Origin: Mycobacterium xenopi
GTDB lineage: Bacteria > Actinomycetota > Actinomycetes > Mycobacteriales > Mycobacteriaceae
NCBI RefSeq assembly: GCF_009936235.1
Contig: NZ_AP022314.1
Location: forward strand, 1,984,001-2,048,000
DNA: 64,000 nt
Direction: 5' to 3'
Position numbers and translations under genes: made by a program. Positions 14,686 through 24,287 of the stretch are shown one piece after another (positions within the stretch are counted from its first letter, which is position 1; each line of letters opens with the position of its first letter). Under the pieces are notes generated by a model that was given only the letters and a program-made list of their open reading frames with translations, ran no database searches and had not been told where the DNA came from.

Positions 14686-16384
14686 GCGCCGCGGCTGGGC
14701 CGATGCCGATCTCGAAAGGCTGAAGCTGAGCCCCGAGGTCGCCTGGTATCTGGAGTCACGCGGATACAGGCCGCCGACGTGCCCGCCTCTGATCAAAACA
14801 CCGGAGCCGCGCAATGTGCGGGGCGCGGTATTCGATCCGGGTCGGGTGGATCATGTGATCGCGTCGTTTCGGCGGCTGCGCCACACCAAGGGCCGTTTTG
14901 CTGGGCAGCCGTTTGAGCCGGATTGCTGGCAGGTCGCCTATTATCTGGCGCCGGTTTTCGGCTGGGTGGCCAAGTCGAGGGACTCTGGCGAGTATGCGCG
15001 GATCATCACAACCGCCTGGGTTGAGCTGCCGCGGAAAAACGGCAAGACGCAGACCGCCAGCGGCACCGCGCTTTATCTGACCGGTGCCGACAATGAGCCG
15101 GGCGCCCAGGTGGTGTGCGCGGCGACAAACAAGGATCAGGCGAAGTTCGCGTTCGATCCGATGAAGCAGACGGTACGCGGATCACCTGCTTTGACGAAAC
15201 ACTTCGACGCGTTTCAGTCGAAGATCATCCACAAGGCATCGGGCAGTGTTTTCGAGCCGGTGGCTAACGTCGGCGATGCCCAGCACGGCCGCGACCTGCA
15301 CGGCGGCATCATCGACGAGGTGCACCTGCACAAGACGAATGATCTGATTGAGGCGATCGAGACCGGCACCGGCAGCCGGATTCAGCCGTTGATCCTGTTC
15401 ATCACCACCGCAGACGCGGGCCGCCGGCACACACCGTACGACGAGAAGCGAACCCGCATCGAGAAGCTGGCCCGCGGTGTGCTCAAAGATCCCACCACCT
15501 ACGGTGTGGTGTTCGCTGCCGAGCCGGGTGATGACCCATTCGCAGAATCGACGTGGAAGAAAGCCAACCCCGGCTATGGGATCAGCCCGACGAAGCGGTT
15601 CATGCAGACCGCGGCGAACAAGGCGAAGGACTCTCCGGCTGAGCTGGCTTCGTTTCTTCGGCTGCACCTGGGGATCCGCACCAAGCAGCAAACCAGGTTC
15701 CTGGACCTGGGCGCGTGGGATAACAACGCGAGCATCGTCGATATGTCGCGGCTGAAAGGCCGCAGATGTTTCGGCGGCCTCGACCTCGGCTCCACGAGCG
15801 ATTTGACGGCGCTGGCGTGGGTGTTCCCCGATGAAGCGGGTTGCTTCGATGTGTTGCTGCGCTGCTGGGCGCCGGAGGATTCGATTGAAAATCTGGACAG
15901 CCGCACCGCGGGCGCGGCGTCGGTGTGGGTGAAGCAGGGCTGGCTGGCCACCACGCCAGGCAATGTCACCGATTACGACTTCATCGAAGAGCAAATCAAC
16001 CGCGACCGTGACGAGTTCCTGGTCCAAGAGATCGCCTATGACCGGTGGAACGCACAGCAACTCGTCAACGACCTGATGGCTGACGGGGCGCCGATGATCA
16101 CCATGGGTCAAGGATTTGCGTCGATGAGCGCGCCGACCAAGGATCTGCAGCGGCTCATCCTCACCGGTACACCGGAAAACCCGGTGATCCGCCATGGCGG
16201 CAACCCGCTGCTTCGGTGGATGGTGGACAACTTCGCGGTCGCGATGGACCCCGCAGGAAATGTGAAGCCGGACAAGGTGAACGCAGGCGACAAGATCGAC
16301 GGTGTGGTTGCGCTGATCATGGCCCTATCCCGGGCGATCGCCAACCAGCCGCAAGAGACTGAGGTTTGGGGAATGTTGATGTGA
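14639..16384 (+). CDS. terL: Terminase large subunit
   Basis: About 581 residues, Terminase_1 type. ATPase: WVELPRKNGKTQTASG (Walker A-like with GKT) and GGIIDEVHLH (Walker B). Nuclease: GGLDLGSTSDLTALAWV and later KIDGVVALIMALSRA supply the acidic residues. Packages DNA through the portal. Start ATG lies inside terS. Confidence 0.95.
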   Translation: MTARATRSRAAKKPVRRRGWADADLERLKLSPEVAWYLESRGYRPPTCPPLIKTPEPRNVRGAVFDPGRVDHVIASFRRLRHTKGRFAGQPFEPDCWQVAYYLAPVFGWVAKSRDSGEYARIITTAWVELPRKNGKTQTASGTALYLTGADNEPGAQVVCAATNKDQAKFAFDPMKQTVRGSPALTKHFDAFQSKIIHKASGSVFEPVANVGDAQHGRDLHGGIIDEVHLHKTNDLIEAIETGTGSRIQPLILFITTADAGRRHTPYDEKRTRIEKLARGVLKDPTTYGVVFAAEPGDDPFAESTWKKANPGYGISPTKRFMQTAANKAKDSPAELASFLRLHLGIRTKQQTRFLDLGAWDNNASIVDMSRLKGRRCFGGLDLGSTSDLTALAWVFPDEAGCFDVLLRCWAPEDSIENLDSRTAGAASVWVKQGWLATTPGNVTDYDFIEEQINRDRDEFLVQEIAYDRWNAQQLVNDLMADGAPMITMGQGFASMSAPTKDLQRLILTGTPENPVIRHGGNPLLRWMVDNFAVAMDPAGNVKPDKVNAGDKIDGVVALIMALSRAIANQPQETEVWGMLM

Positions 16385-16558
16385 CTGCCAAACAGGCAAT
16401 TCTCGCAGCGAGCTTGGCGGCCGGGCCTGATCGTGGCGGGTGTGGCGATGCTGACCGGCCCAGCGTGGGCGCTGATCACCGCGGGAGCATTCGGGCAGGC
16501 CTTCGTGGTGCTGTTGTACGACCCAGCCAGCAGGCAGCACGGTAGGCGACGGCCGTGA
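16381..16558 (+). pseudogene. Small membrane protein between terL and portal, frameshifted
   Basis: GTG overlapping the terL stop reads TAKQAILAAS; one base on, the frame gives WRPGLIVAGVAMLTGPAWAL then ITAGAFGQAFVVLLYDP, two hydrophobic segments ending in RRRP at the portal start. Dropping one T from the CTTGG at 16413-16417 makes a single 58-residue protein. Single-base insertion as elsewhere in the prophage. Confidence 0.5.
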
Positions 16559-17943
16559 ACCTGCTTGACCGGCTCAAAGGCGGGCGGCGCGACCGGATCT
16601 CAACTATCGACGACTACGCGCAACTTTGGGCAGACTTCACCTACAACGGGCTGTCCTACGGCTACGGGCTGACCAGCAGCGGCATCAACCAGACCCTGGT
16701 CGGCCAGCAGACCGAGATGGCACCAAACACGTTCGTCGGGCTAGCCTCACACGCCTACGCAGCCAACGGCGTGGTGTTCGCCTGCATGCTGGTCCGGCAA
16801 CTGGTGTTCTCCAGCGTCCGGTTCACCTACCAGCGTCTGCGCAACGGCAAACCCTCTGACACTTTCGGAACTCCAGATCTGCGGATCCTGGAGCGGCCGT
16901 GGCCCAACGGCACGACGCAAGACCTGCTGGTGCGGATGATCCAAGACGCCGACCTCGCCGGCAACGCCTACCTGACCCGGCAGGGCGACGAGATCGTGCG
17001 GCTGCGCCCGGATTGGGTTCACATCGCGGTTGAAGAACGCCAGATGCGCGACGGGCGCGGCCAAATCGGCTGGCGCAAGGTCGGCTACCTGTACACCGAG
17101 GGCGGCCCCGGCTCGAACAACGACCCGGTCGCCCTGCTGCCCGACGAGGTTGTGCACTTCTGCCCGATACCGGATCCGCTCGCCAACTTCCGCGGCATGT
17201 CGTGGCTGACGCCGATCCTGCGCGAGATCCAAGCCGACCAGGCCATGACCCGCCACCAGCGGAAGTTCTTCGACCACGGCGCCACACCGAACATGGTGAT
17301 CAAGCACGACGCTGGGGCGACTATCGACAAGATCAAAAAGTTCGCCCAGGAGATGAAAGACGAGTTCGGGGGCGTCGAAAACGCTTACAAGACACTGCAT
17401 CTGTATCCCGGCGCCGACGCCACCGTGGTGGGTGCGAACCTGCGGCAGATCGACTTCAAAACCGTGCGGGGCGGCGGCGAGACACGCATCGCCGCGGCGG
17501 CCGGTGTCCCACCTGTGATCGTCGGACTGTCCGAGGGGTTGGCGGCCGCCACGTACAGCAACTACGGGCAGGCGCGTCGGCGTCTCGCGGACGGCACCGC
17601 GCATCCGCTGTGGCAGAACTTGGCTGGCTCGCTGCAACCGATCCTGCCCAGCCAGGGCCCCGACACCCGGCTTTGGTACGACGCCTCGGATGTTCCGTTC
17701 CTGCGCGAGGACGAGAAGGACGCCGCCGACATCGCAGCAACCAAGGCCGCCACGATCAACTCCTACATCACCGCCGGCTACGAGCCGGATTCCGTTGTCG
17801 CCGCGGTCGAAGCCAACGATCTGCGCCTGCTGGTGCATTCGGGCATGTACAGCGTGCAGTTACAGCAGCCGGGCCAGAATTCCGCGCCCGCGGACGCAGG
17901 CCAGCTCCAAGGAGGTTCACTCAATGGCGCCACGGTCAACTGA
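16555..17943 (+). CDS. Portal protein (HK97 type)
   Basis: 462 residues. Portal features: ANGVVFACMLVRQLVFSSV, ADLAGNAYLTRQGDEIVRL, MSWLTPILREIQADQAMTRH, and the C-terminal AAAGVPPVIVGLSEGLAAA with YSNYGQARR. Forms the dodecameric ring at the DNA entry vertex. GTG start overlaps the upstream stop. Confidence 0.94.
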   Translation: MNLLDRLKGGRRDRISTIDDYAQLWADFTYNGLSYGYGLTSSGINQTLVGQQTEMAPNTFVGLASHAYAANGVVFACMLVRQLVFSSVRFTYQRLRNGKPSDTFGTPDLRILERPWPNGTTQDLLVRMIQDADLAGNAYLTRQGDEIVRLRPDWVHIAVEERQMRDGRGQIGWRKVGYLYTEGGPGSNNDPVALLPDEVVHFCPIPDPLANFRGMSWLTPILREIQADQAMTRHQRKFFDHGATPNMVIKHDAGATIDKIKKFAQEMKDEFGGVENAYKTLHLYPGADATVVGANLRQIDFKTVRGGGETRIAAAAGVPPVIVGLSEGLAAATYSNYGQARRRLADGTAHPLWQNLAGSLQPILPSQGPDTRLWYDASDVPFLREDEKDAADIAATKAATINSYITAGYEPDSVVAAVEANDLRLLVHSGMYSVQLQQPGQNSAPADAGQLQGGSLNGATVN

Positions 17944-18899
17944 GATGCGCCGCGAAATCCGGCCACCGATGGCCGGGGTGCGGCGTGAGGCGCCGTTCGC
18001 CCTGCGCTCGGCCACCGATGGCGAGCCGGACGACGGATTCACCCTCGATGGCTACGGTGCGGTCTTCAACCGCGACACCATCATCGACTCGTGGGAGGGC
18101 CGCTTCCGCGAGCGGATCGCGCCCGGCAGCATGAAGCGGTCGTTTCGGGAGACGCCGCCGAAGATCCAGTTCGACCACGGCCGCCACCCGTTGATCGGGT
18201 CGCTGCCGATCGCCGAGCTGCGCTCGGTCGCAGAGGAAGTCGATCCAGAGCTTGCACCCGAAGGCGGAGCTCATATCGTCGGCCGGATCTTCGACAACTG
18301 GCTGATGATGCCGGTGCGTGACGCGATCGCGGCCCGGGCCATCAACGGCATGTCATTCCGGTTCTCGGTGGTGCGTGAGTCGTGGGAAACCGCCGACGGT
18401 AAGCCGATCCGCGACGAAAAACAGCTCATGGAGGAGCTGGAGCGCACCTGGTATGAGGACGTGCCCGACGATCAGCTTCTGGTGCGCACGCTCAAGGAGC
18501 TGAAGGTTCCCGAGATGGGGCCGGTGGTGTGGCCGGGCCTACGCAGATACTTCGGTCGCCGTCCGGTCGCAGGTTATCGACCTGGGCCGCCTCGACGACC
18601 CCGAGCAGCGCAAGCTGCTTGCACGCGCCGTGTTCATGGTGGACGCGGCGCAATCTACGGATGATGACGCGCAGCAATCCGCCGACGCGCAGCGAACCAC
18701 TGGCGACAGGCCGGCAGGTGAGCGCCCGTCCGCAGGTGAGCGCCCGGCTGACTCCGGCGACGCGCAGCGAACCACCAGCCAATCACGGCTCGTAGGTGAG
18801 CACCCGTCGAAACCGCGCGGTTCCCGCCCCGTCGATCTGGTGTTGCGGAACATGCGCGACGTGTTGCTGACCATCAAAACGGAAGGGAAATCGCTGTGA
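17924..18899 (+). pseudogene. Prohead protease (HK97 family), frameshifted
   Basis: Starts ATG at 17924 behind AAGGAGG. FTLDGYGAVFNRDT, IAPGSMKRSF, FDHGRHPLIGSLPI (catalytic His) and INGMSFRFSV (catalytic Ser) are present in frame. At about 18536 (GGCCGGGCC) the frame changes; removing one G restores AYADTSVAVRSQVIDLGRLD and a 90-residue acidic C-tail to 18899. The tail has repeated RPSAGERP-type units. The protease core is intact. Confidence 0.85.
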
Positions 18900-20419
18900 C
18901 AGAGCAGCAGACCGAGGAGACGCGCAAGGCGCCGACCCTCACCCACAGCCAGTCGGTCAAGCGGCTGGAAGAGATCCACGCCCGCATGGAAGAGCTCGGC
19001 GAGCTCGACCAGCTCAACGAGGACGAGGACCGCGAGTTCCGTGAGCTGACCGCCGAATTCCGCGAGGTCGACGAGCACCGCAAGCGCTTGGAGCGCGCCG
19101 CCGAGCTCGCCGCCATCCGCACCGCGGCCGGCCAGGTGCCGTCGCGGCGCCTGCGGGTCGAGGCGGGTTCGCCGTCGCGGTCGCGGGACGACTACGACCG
19201 TGACGCGATCCTCGAGCCGGACAGCATCGAGGACCACAGGTTCCGCAATCCGTGGGATTTGAGTGAGGTCCGCACCTACGGCCGGCCGGTGGACGAGGTG
19301 GCGACCGAGCTGCGGTCCCGGGCGTTGTCGGCCATCGAGAAGATGCCCGGCGCCAACGACAAGATCCGCGAGGCGGCCACCAGCATCATTGAGCGGTTCG
19401 ACGACAAGAACTCCAGCCTGGCCCGCCAGTGCTTGGCAACGTCGTCGCCGGTCTATCTGCGGGCGTGGGCGAAGATGGCGCGCACCCATCAGCACCTGCT
19501 CACTCCCGAAGAGGCCCGGGCGCTCGATGAGGTTCGCGCCATGTCGCTGACCGACAACGCCGGCGGCTACTTGGTGCCGTTCCAGCTCGACCCGACCGTG
19601 ATCATCACCTCGGACGGATCGCGCAACGACATCAGGCAGTTTGCCCGCCAGGTCGTCGCCACAGGTGACGTGTGGCACGGGGTGAGCGCTGGTGCGGTGC
19701 AGTGGTCGTGGGACGGCGAGGCTACGGAGGTGTCGGACGACTCGCCGACCTTCGACCAGCCGAGCATCCCGGTCCACAAGGCGGCCGGGTTCGTGCCCAT
19801 CTCGATCGAGGCGCTCGAAGACGAGGCCAACGTCGCACAGGAAGTGGGGCGGCTGCTCGCCTTCGGCCGAGACACACTCGAAGCTGAAGCGTTCATCACC
19901 GGCTCTGGTTCGGGCCAGCCCAAGGGCGTAATCACGGCCGTGTCCGCCGCGACGGGGTCGGTCGTCACGGCTGGCGGCGAGCAGTTCACGATCGATGACG
20001 TCTACGCCGTCTACGGGGCATTGCCCGCGCGGTTCCGCTCAAACGCGTCCTGGCTGGCGAACAACCTGATCTACAACCAGATCCGGGCGTTCGACCAGTA
20101 CGGCGGTGCCGCGCTGTGGACGCAGATCGGCAACGATCGGCCGATGCAGCTGCTGGGTCGCTCGCTCGGCGAGGCCGAGGCGATGGACGGTGCGGTCAAC
20201 CCCGCCGCCACCGAGAACAACTACGTTCTGTTGTTCGGCGACTTCAGCCACTACGTCATCGCTGATCGAGTTGGCATGTCCGTCGAGTTCATCCCGCACC
20301 TGTTCGGGGCGAACCGCCGGCCGACCGGCCAACGCGGCTGGTACGCCTACTACCGTGTCGGCGCCGACGTGACGTATCCAGGAGCGTTCAGGCTTCTCAA
20401 CGTCGCCACTGCGGCATAG
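18896..20419 (+). CDS. Major capsid protein (HK97 fold)
   Basis: 507 residues. The N-terminal 110 residues are highly charged coiled-coil (delta/scaffold domain, LEEIHARMEELGELDQLNED). The mature shell domain follows: NAGGYLVPFQLDPTVIITSD, PTFDQPSIPVHKAAGFVPIS, EAFITGSGSGQPKGVIT, and C-terminal GWYAYYRVGADVTYPGAFRL. GTG start overlaps the protease stop. Confidence 0.95.
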   Translation: MTEQQTEETRKAPTLTHSQSVKRLEEIHARMEELGELDQLNEDEDREFRELTAEFREVDEHRKRLERAAELAAIRTAAGQVPSRRLRVEAGSPSRSRDDYDRDAILEPDSIEDHRFRNPWDLSEVRTYGRPVDEVATELRSRALSAIEKMPGANDKIREAATSIIERFDDKNSSLARQCLATSSPVYLRAWAKMARTHQHLLTPEEARALDEVRAMSLTDNAGGYLVPFQLDPTVIITSDGSRNDIRQFARQVVATGDVWHGVSAGAVQWSWDGEATEVSDDSPTFDQPSIPVHKAAGFVPISIEALEDEANVAQEVGRLLAFGRDTLEAEAFITGSGSGQPKGVITAVSAATGSVVTAGGEQFTIDDVYAVYGALPARFRSNASWLANNLIYNQIRAFDQYGGAALWTQIGNDRPMQLLGRSLGEAEAMDGAVNPAATENNYVLLFGDFSHYVIADRVGMSVEFIPHLFGANRRPTGQRGWYAYYRVGADVTYPGAFRLLNVATAA

Positions 20420-20433
20420 GCAGGTCCAGTATC

Positions 20434-20479
20434 CACCGAGTCCCCAACGCGGAGATCCAACCGCGTTGGGGACTCGGTG
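20434..20479. terminator. Perfect 19-bp stem-loop after capsid gene
   Basis: Arms 20434-20452 and 20461-20479 are exact reverse complements (CACCGAGTCCCCAACGCGG) with an 8-base loop. No T-run follows, so it is more likely a partial terminator or RNA-processing/stability hairpin that sets capsid expression above downstream genes. Confidence 0.8.
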
Positions 20480-20498
20480 CGACCGCGAAGGAACGAAT

Positions 20499-20774
20499 AT
20501 GGCAATTGTCAGGGCTACCAAGCCGTTTACCTACTGGAACAACGGTGTGCCGCGAACCGTCCGCGCTGGCGACCTGTTCGATACCAGCGACCCATGCGTG
20601 AAAGGCCGCGCTGGATTGTTCGAGCCCGTCGAGGTGGCGGCCGCCCGGACGGCATCCATCGAGGACGCAACTGCCGAGCCCGGCGCGCGCCGCTCGGTGA
20701 GCACTACCCGCGGCCGGCGCAAGCCTGCCAGCGAGCCAGAAAGAGACGAGCCGAGCGCGGAAGGCGATGCCTGA
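20499..20774 (+). CDS. Head protein, 91 aa
   Basis: ATG 20 bp after the capsid stem-loop. AIVRATKPFTYWNNGVPRTV then RAGDLFDTSDP resembles small proteins that follow capsid genes in mycobacteriophages; the C-terminal half is disordered and basic-acidic. Overlaps the connector gene. Confidence 0.65.
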   Translation: MAIVRATKPFTYWNNGVPRTVRAGDLFDTSDPCVKGRAGLFEPVEVAAARTASIEDATAEPGARRSVSTTRGRRKPASEPERDEPSAEGDA

Positions 20775-21345
20775 CACCGACGGCGAGCTCACCACCGAGG
20801 ACGTCCAGCTCTACACCAAGGGACGCCTCAACAAGGACGACGACGAGACCAAGCGGCTACTCAATGCCGCGCTGGCGACCTGTCGCCGCTACTGCGGCTG
20901 GCGTGTCACACCAGTCAAATCCGAGGAACTGACACTCGACGGGCCCGGCGGCCGGCGACTCTCGCTGCCCACACTGCATCTCGTTGAGCTGACCTCGGTG
21001 ATCGAGGACGACGTGACGCTCGACCTCTCCGGGCTGCAATGGTCCCCGCTGGGGTTCGTGCGCAAGAAGTCCGGCGGCTGCTGGTCGAGCGACCTCGGCG
21101 CGATCACCGTGACCATGACCCACGGATTTGAAGACGCCGCAGACTGGCAGGCCGCCGTGCTCGAACTGGTCGACCGCATGTCCGCGATGCCCGGGGCGGT
21201 CGTCGGCAACAGCGGCCCACTGGTCGAGAAAACCGTCGACGACGTGTCCTACCGGTGGGTGCTCACCATCGGGCAAAACCCGCAGCTGTTCGACATGCTC
21301 AACCACACCCTGCTCGACCCCTACAGATTGGTGCCGCTGGCATGA
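20767..21345 (+). CDS. Head-tail connector (gp6-like adaptor)
   Basis: 192 residues. Helical start LTTEDVQLYTKGRLNKDDDE with LLNAALATCRRYCGW, then a beta-rich middle and helical C-terminus, the pattern of HK97 gp6-type adaptors. Located where the first connector is expected and overlapping the next gene. Confidence 0.75.
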   Translation: MPDTDGELTTEDVQLYTKGRLNKDDDETKRLLNAALATCRRYCGWRVTPVKSEELTLDGPGGRRLSLPTLHLVELTSVIEDDVTLDLSGLQWSPLGFVRKKSGGCWSSDLGAITVTMTHGFEDAADWQAAVLELVDRMSAMPGAVVGNSGPLVEKTVDDVSYRWVLTIGQNPQLFDMLNHTLLDPYRLVPLA

Positions 21346-21683
21346 GCTTTGGCGGGCAAACAGTCACCTTCGTGACTCTCACCGACTCGGGAAACCCGAA
21401 CCGGCTGGGCATGAAGCCCCAGACTTCAACGGAGGTTCCTGTCGCCGGATGTCTGTTTCGGCCGCTCAGCGTTAAGGAAGTCGTCGGGGTCAACACCGAC
21501 ATCGCCACCGAGATCTGGAAGTGCACCGCACCGCCCGTGCCGGCTGCGCTGGCAGCCAAAGCATCAGGACAACTGCAGGTGGACGGCGAAACCTACGAGA
21601 TCATGGGCGACCCCAAACCGCACCCAGACCTGTCCGGAGCTATCCACCACGTGACGATCATGTGCCAAAAGCAGGCAGGCTAG
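21342..21683 (+). CDS. Head closure / stopper protein
   Basis: 113 residues, beta-rich: TVTFVTLTDSGNPNRLGMKP ... EIWKCTAPPVPAALAAKASG ... GETYEIMGDPKPHPDLSGAI. Position and size match head-tail stopper proteins. ATG overlaps the connector stop. Confidence 0.65.
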   Translation: MSFGGQTVTFVTLTDSGNPNRLGMKPQTSTEVPVAGCLFRPLSVKEVVGVNTDIATEIWKCTAPPVPAALAAKASGQLQVDGETYEIMGDPKPHPDLSGAIHHVTIMCQKQAG

Positions 21684-21685
21684 AC

Positions 21686-22057
21686 ATGTCCTACGGTTTC
21701 GACCGGTTTGGTGTATCCGACGCAGAGATCGAAGCCGCAATCGCCGCATCCGCTGAGGTCGACGCGCAGCTCAACGCGTTCATGGAGAACGAATTCGTTC
21801 CCGCAGCGCGAAACAACGCACCCATCGATCACGGAGCCTACGCGGCCGGCATCAAAGTCACAAAGCAAGCACGCGGCGGCAAGGGCCAAGTTGGTGCCAC
21901 CCATTGGACGTCACATTTCATCGAATACGGGACCGGCAGCGACCCCGCGGGTACACACTCGCGGTTCGGGCCCAATACCCCAACACCCGAATTTGCGCCG
22001 ATGCAGAAGACGGCTGAGCAGTTCGGCGGAACACTCGACGACGGTGATCATCGGTGA
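21686..22057 (+). CDS. Tail completion protein (HK97 gp10-like)
   Basis: 123 residues: N-terminal helices with FVPAARNNAPIDHGAYAAGI, then VGATHWTSHFIEYGTGSDPA, the YGT signature of the HK97-gp10 family. GTGA overlap with the next gene. Confidence 0.8.
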   Translation: MSYGFDRFGVSDAEIEAAIAASAEVDAQLNAFMENEFVPAARNNAPIDHGAYAAGIKVTKQARGGKGQVGATHWTSHFIEYGTGSDPAGTHSRFGPNTPTPEFAPMQKTAEQFGGTLDDGDHR

Positions 22058-22488
22058 CCATCGAACTGCTCGACGAAGGGGCCACCGATGCAGAAGAATT
22101 CGTCATCGCGTGGCTGCAACCACTGGCCCGCAGCGCGTCCAGGCGCCGAGTCGACGACCCGCTGCCGTTCAGGCTCGTCAACCAGGTAATGGGAGCCGAC
22201 GACCCGTATTGCGGCGAAGACACCGCTGTGGTGTCAGTGCACACGCTGTGCGACGCCACCATCGACAACGCGGAAGACCTGGCAGCCCAGGAAGCCGACA
22301 AAACTCATCGCCGCATGCTTTACCTGGCCCGCTACCCGGACACCGATGTCGTGCTGAGCGACGGCAGGCTGGCCAACCTCGACTACATGGATGTTGTGCA
22401 GAAACCAATCTGGGTCGACTACGACAACATCCAGATCCTGCGGAAAGTGGGCCGATACCGCATCGGCCTCTCATACGTCGCGCTGTAA
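22054..22488 (+). CDS. Tail terminator protein
   Basis: 144 residues. EEFVIAWLQPLARSASRRRV, LPFRLVNQVMGADDP and a beta-rich C-terminus (YDNIQILRKVGRYRIGLSYV) match minor tail/terminator proteins placed just before the major tail subunit. Confidence 0.75.
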   Translation: MTIELLDEGATDAEEFVIAWLQPLARSASRRRVDDPLPFRLVNQVMGADDPYCGEDTAVVSVHTLCDATIDNAEDLAAQEADKTHRRMLYLARYPDTDVVLSDGRLANLDYMDVVQKPIWVDYDNIQILRKVGRYRIGLSYVAL

Positions 22489-22586
22489 TGCGCGCCGCGG
22501 CCAGCAAACGCCGCATCACAGCCCAACCCCTGTAACCGCCGGATTGCCTTCCGGTACTTCCCCTTTCGCGAAAGGAACGTCCCAAG

Positions 22587-23663
22587 ATGACGCAACCCGC
22601 AACCGGCACAACCTGGAGCGGCGCCGGACTCAGTTCGCTCGACAGCCGGGGCCTGGAGCGCGGCAAGCTCGTTCAGGCGTTGATCCGCGACGCCCGCGGC
22701 GCCGCCACCGACATCAGCCCCCACAACCCCGACGGCTCCACGCGGTGGTCGCCGTTCGCCCAGGACGGCAAGTGGCGAGCCGATCTGTTCGCGTTCAAGC
22801 TCGTCAACGGTTTCTGGGTGCCCAACACCAGCCCGAACGAGGGATTCCACCTCGTCGGCGCGTTCAAGGAAGGCGACGGCCCCAACACCAAGCCGAACAT
22901 CAAGAACGACGACTTCATGATCCTGCAGTCGAACTTCCCGTTCGACAGCGACGTTGTGGAAGAAGGTGAACCGTTCAGCTTCACCGGCGTGGAGACGGCC
23001 AAGCCGCTGATGCGGCGTTTGCGCAACAATCTGCGCCTCAACGCCGACAACGGCGACGTGCTCGTCGAACTGCCCGGCCTGCCCAACGCGGGCTGGAGCC
23101 GGCCGATTGACGCCGACAACCCAGGCCGCCAAGTGCTCCTAGTGCGCGAGTACCGCAAAAACGGCCTGCCTGTCTACAAGGTCGACGGCTATGCGTTTTG
23201 CAAACTGACCAAGCTCGGCGAATCCAAGATGGACAAGAAGGACTCCGAAGCCGCCGAGATGGAGTACACGCCGCTGCCGGACGGCTTCTTCATGGCGATG
23301 GTCGACGGTGAGTACCGGCCGGTCATCAAGCACACCTGGGTTGGTGGCGCCGGATGGGCTGCGCAATACGGGTCGCCGGTGTCGCAGTTCATCGTCACGC
23401 TCGGCACACCGACTGCAGGCGACTTCGTGTTGTCGTTCGGCGGAAACACCACAGCGCCGATCGCCTACAACGCGACAAGCACAGCGGTGAAATCCGCGTT
23501 GGTCGCGCTCGACGACGGGTTCAGCGCATCCGACTGGACAGTGACCGGCTCTGCGGGCGGCCCGTACACGGTGACCACGCCAGGCGCCCAGTATGGGCCG
23601 CTGACCGGCGACGGCTCCGGCCTGACGGGCGGCACCTTCGCCATCAACCCGGTCACACCGTAA
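22587..23663 (+). CDS. Major tail protein with C-terminal beta-sandwich extension
   Basis: 358 residues; ATG behind GCGAAAGGAACG. The N-terminal 260 residues form the tube subunit (ARGAATDISPHNPDGSTRWS ... SNFPFDSDVVEEGEPFSFTG). The last 90 residues (FIVTLGTPTAGDFVLSFGGN ... SALVALDDGFSASDWTVTGS) look like an added surface domain. Followed by a stem-loop. A 98-bp gap precedes it. Confidence 0.85.
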   Translation: MTQPATGTTWSGAGLSSLDSRGLERGKLVQALIRDARGAATDISPHNPDGSTRWSPFAQDGKWRADLFAFKLVNGFWVPNTSPNEGFHLVGAFKEGDGPNTKPNIKNDDFMILQSNFPFDSDVVEEGEPFSFTGVETAKPLMRRLRNNLRLNADNGDVLVELPGLPNAGWSRPIDADNPGRQVLLVREYRKNGLPVYKVDGYAFCKLTKLGESKMDKKDSEAAEMEYTPLPDGFFMAMVDGEYRPVIKHTWVGGAGWAAQYGSPVSQFIVTLGTPTAGDFVLSFGGNTTAPIAYNATSTAVKSALVALDDGFSASDWTVTGSAGGPYTVTTPGAQYGPLTGDGSGLTGGTFAINPVTP

Positions 23664-23674
23664 CCCTGCTAGCC

Positions 23675-23713
23675 CTCACCAGGCGGGTGCCGGGCTGTCG
23701 CCCGCCTGGTGAG
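23675..23713. terminator. Perfect 13-bp stem-loop after major tail gene
   Basis: CTCACCAGGCGGG (23675-23687) pairs exactly with 23701-23713 across a 13-base loop. No T-run. Same arrangement as the hairpin after the capsid gene, suggesting a role in boosting or isolating expression of the most abundant protein. Confidence 0.75.
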
Positions 23714-23768
23714 TCACAGCCCGCCACAGCCCACCCAATCTTTCTGACAGCCCGAAAGGAACAGCCCC

Positions 23769-24287
23769 ATGCCGGAAATTCCCGACGAGATCAAGCACCG
23801 CCACGTCGTTAACGCCGCCGACGCCCGCGAGCAGGCCAGCGAAGGCCGATACAGCTTTCTGCGCAGCGAGTTCCGCCGAGCCAAGCCCACACCCGAGCAC
23901 CCCGAAGGCGAGGTATTCGAGATCCCACACAAGGATCTGTTGGACAACGAGCAGCAGAAACGCTGGGACGATCTACAGGACGAGATGCGGGAATACGACC
24001 GCGAACCCGACATTGTCGACCCGGACGGCCGAGTGATCGCCAAGGGCGCACTGGTCTACCCGCACCGCAAGAACGGCAAGCGCATTCCGACCACCTGGGG
24101 CGAACGACTCGCAATCGTGCTGTGGGGCAAAGAAGGCGCGGCGCGGGCCAATGCCGGCGGCATCAACTTCAACGAGATCGAAGTCATCTGGGGCAAGCAG
24201 AAGATCGAGATGGATCGGCGGCTAAGCGCCGACCCGAAAAGTGGTGCCGGCGATCCTGGTGTGGCGCCAGCACCCGACCGAGATTGA
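23769..24287 (+). CDS. Tail assembly chaperone (G product)
   Basis: 172 residues, charged N-terminal half (SFLRSEFRRAKPTPEHPEGE), C-terminal GERLAIVLWGKEGAARANAG. Lies between major tail and tape measure, as tail chaperones do. A CCGAAAAG run near 24234-24241 is a possible slip site into the following frame. Confidence 0.85.
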   Translation: MPEIPDEIKHRHVVNAADAREQASEGRYSFLRSEFRRAKPTPEHPEGEVFEIPHKDLLDNEQQKRWDDLQDEMREYDREPDIVDPDGRVIAKGALVYPHRKNGKRIPTTWGERLAIVLWGKEGAARANAGGINFNEIEVIWGKQKIEMDRRLSADPKSGAGDPGVAPAPDRD

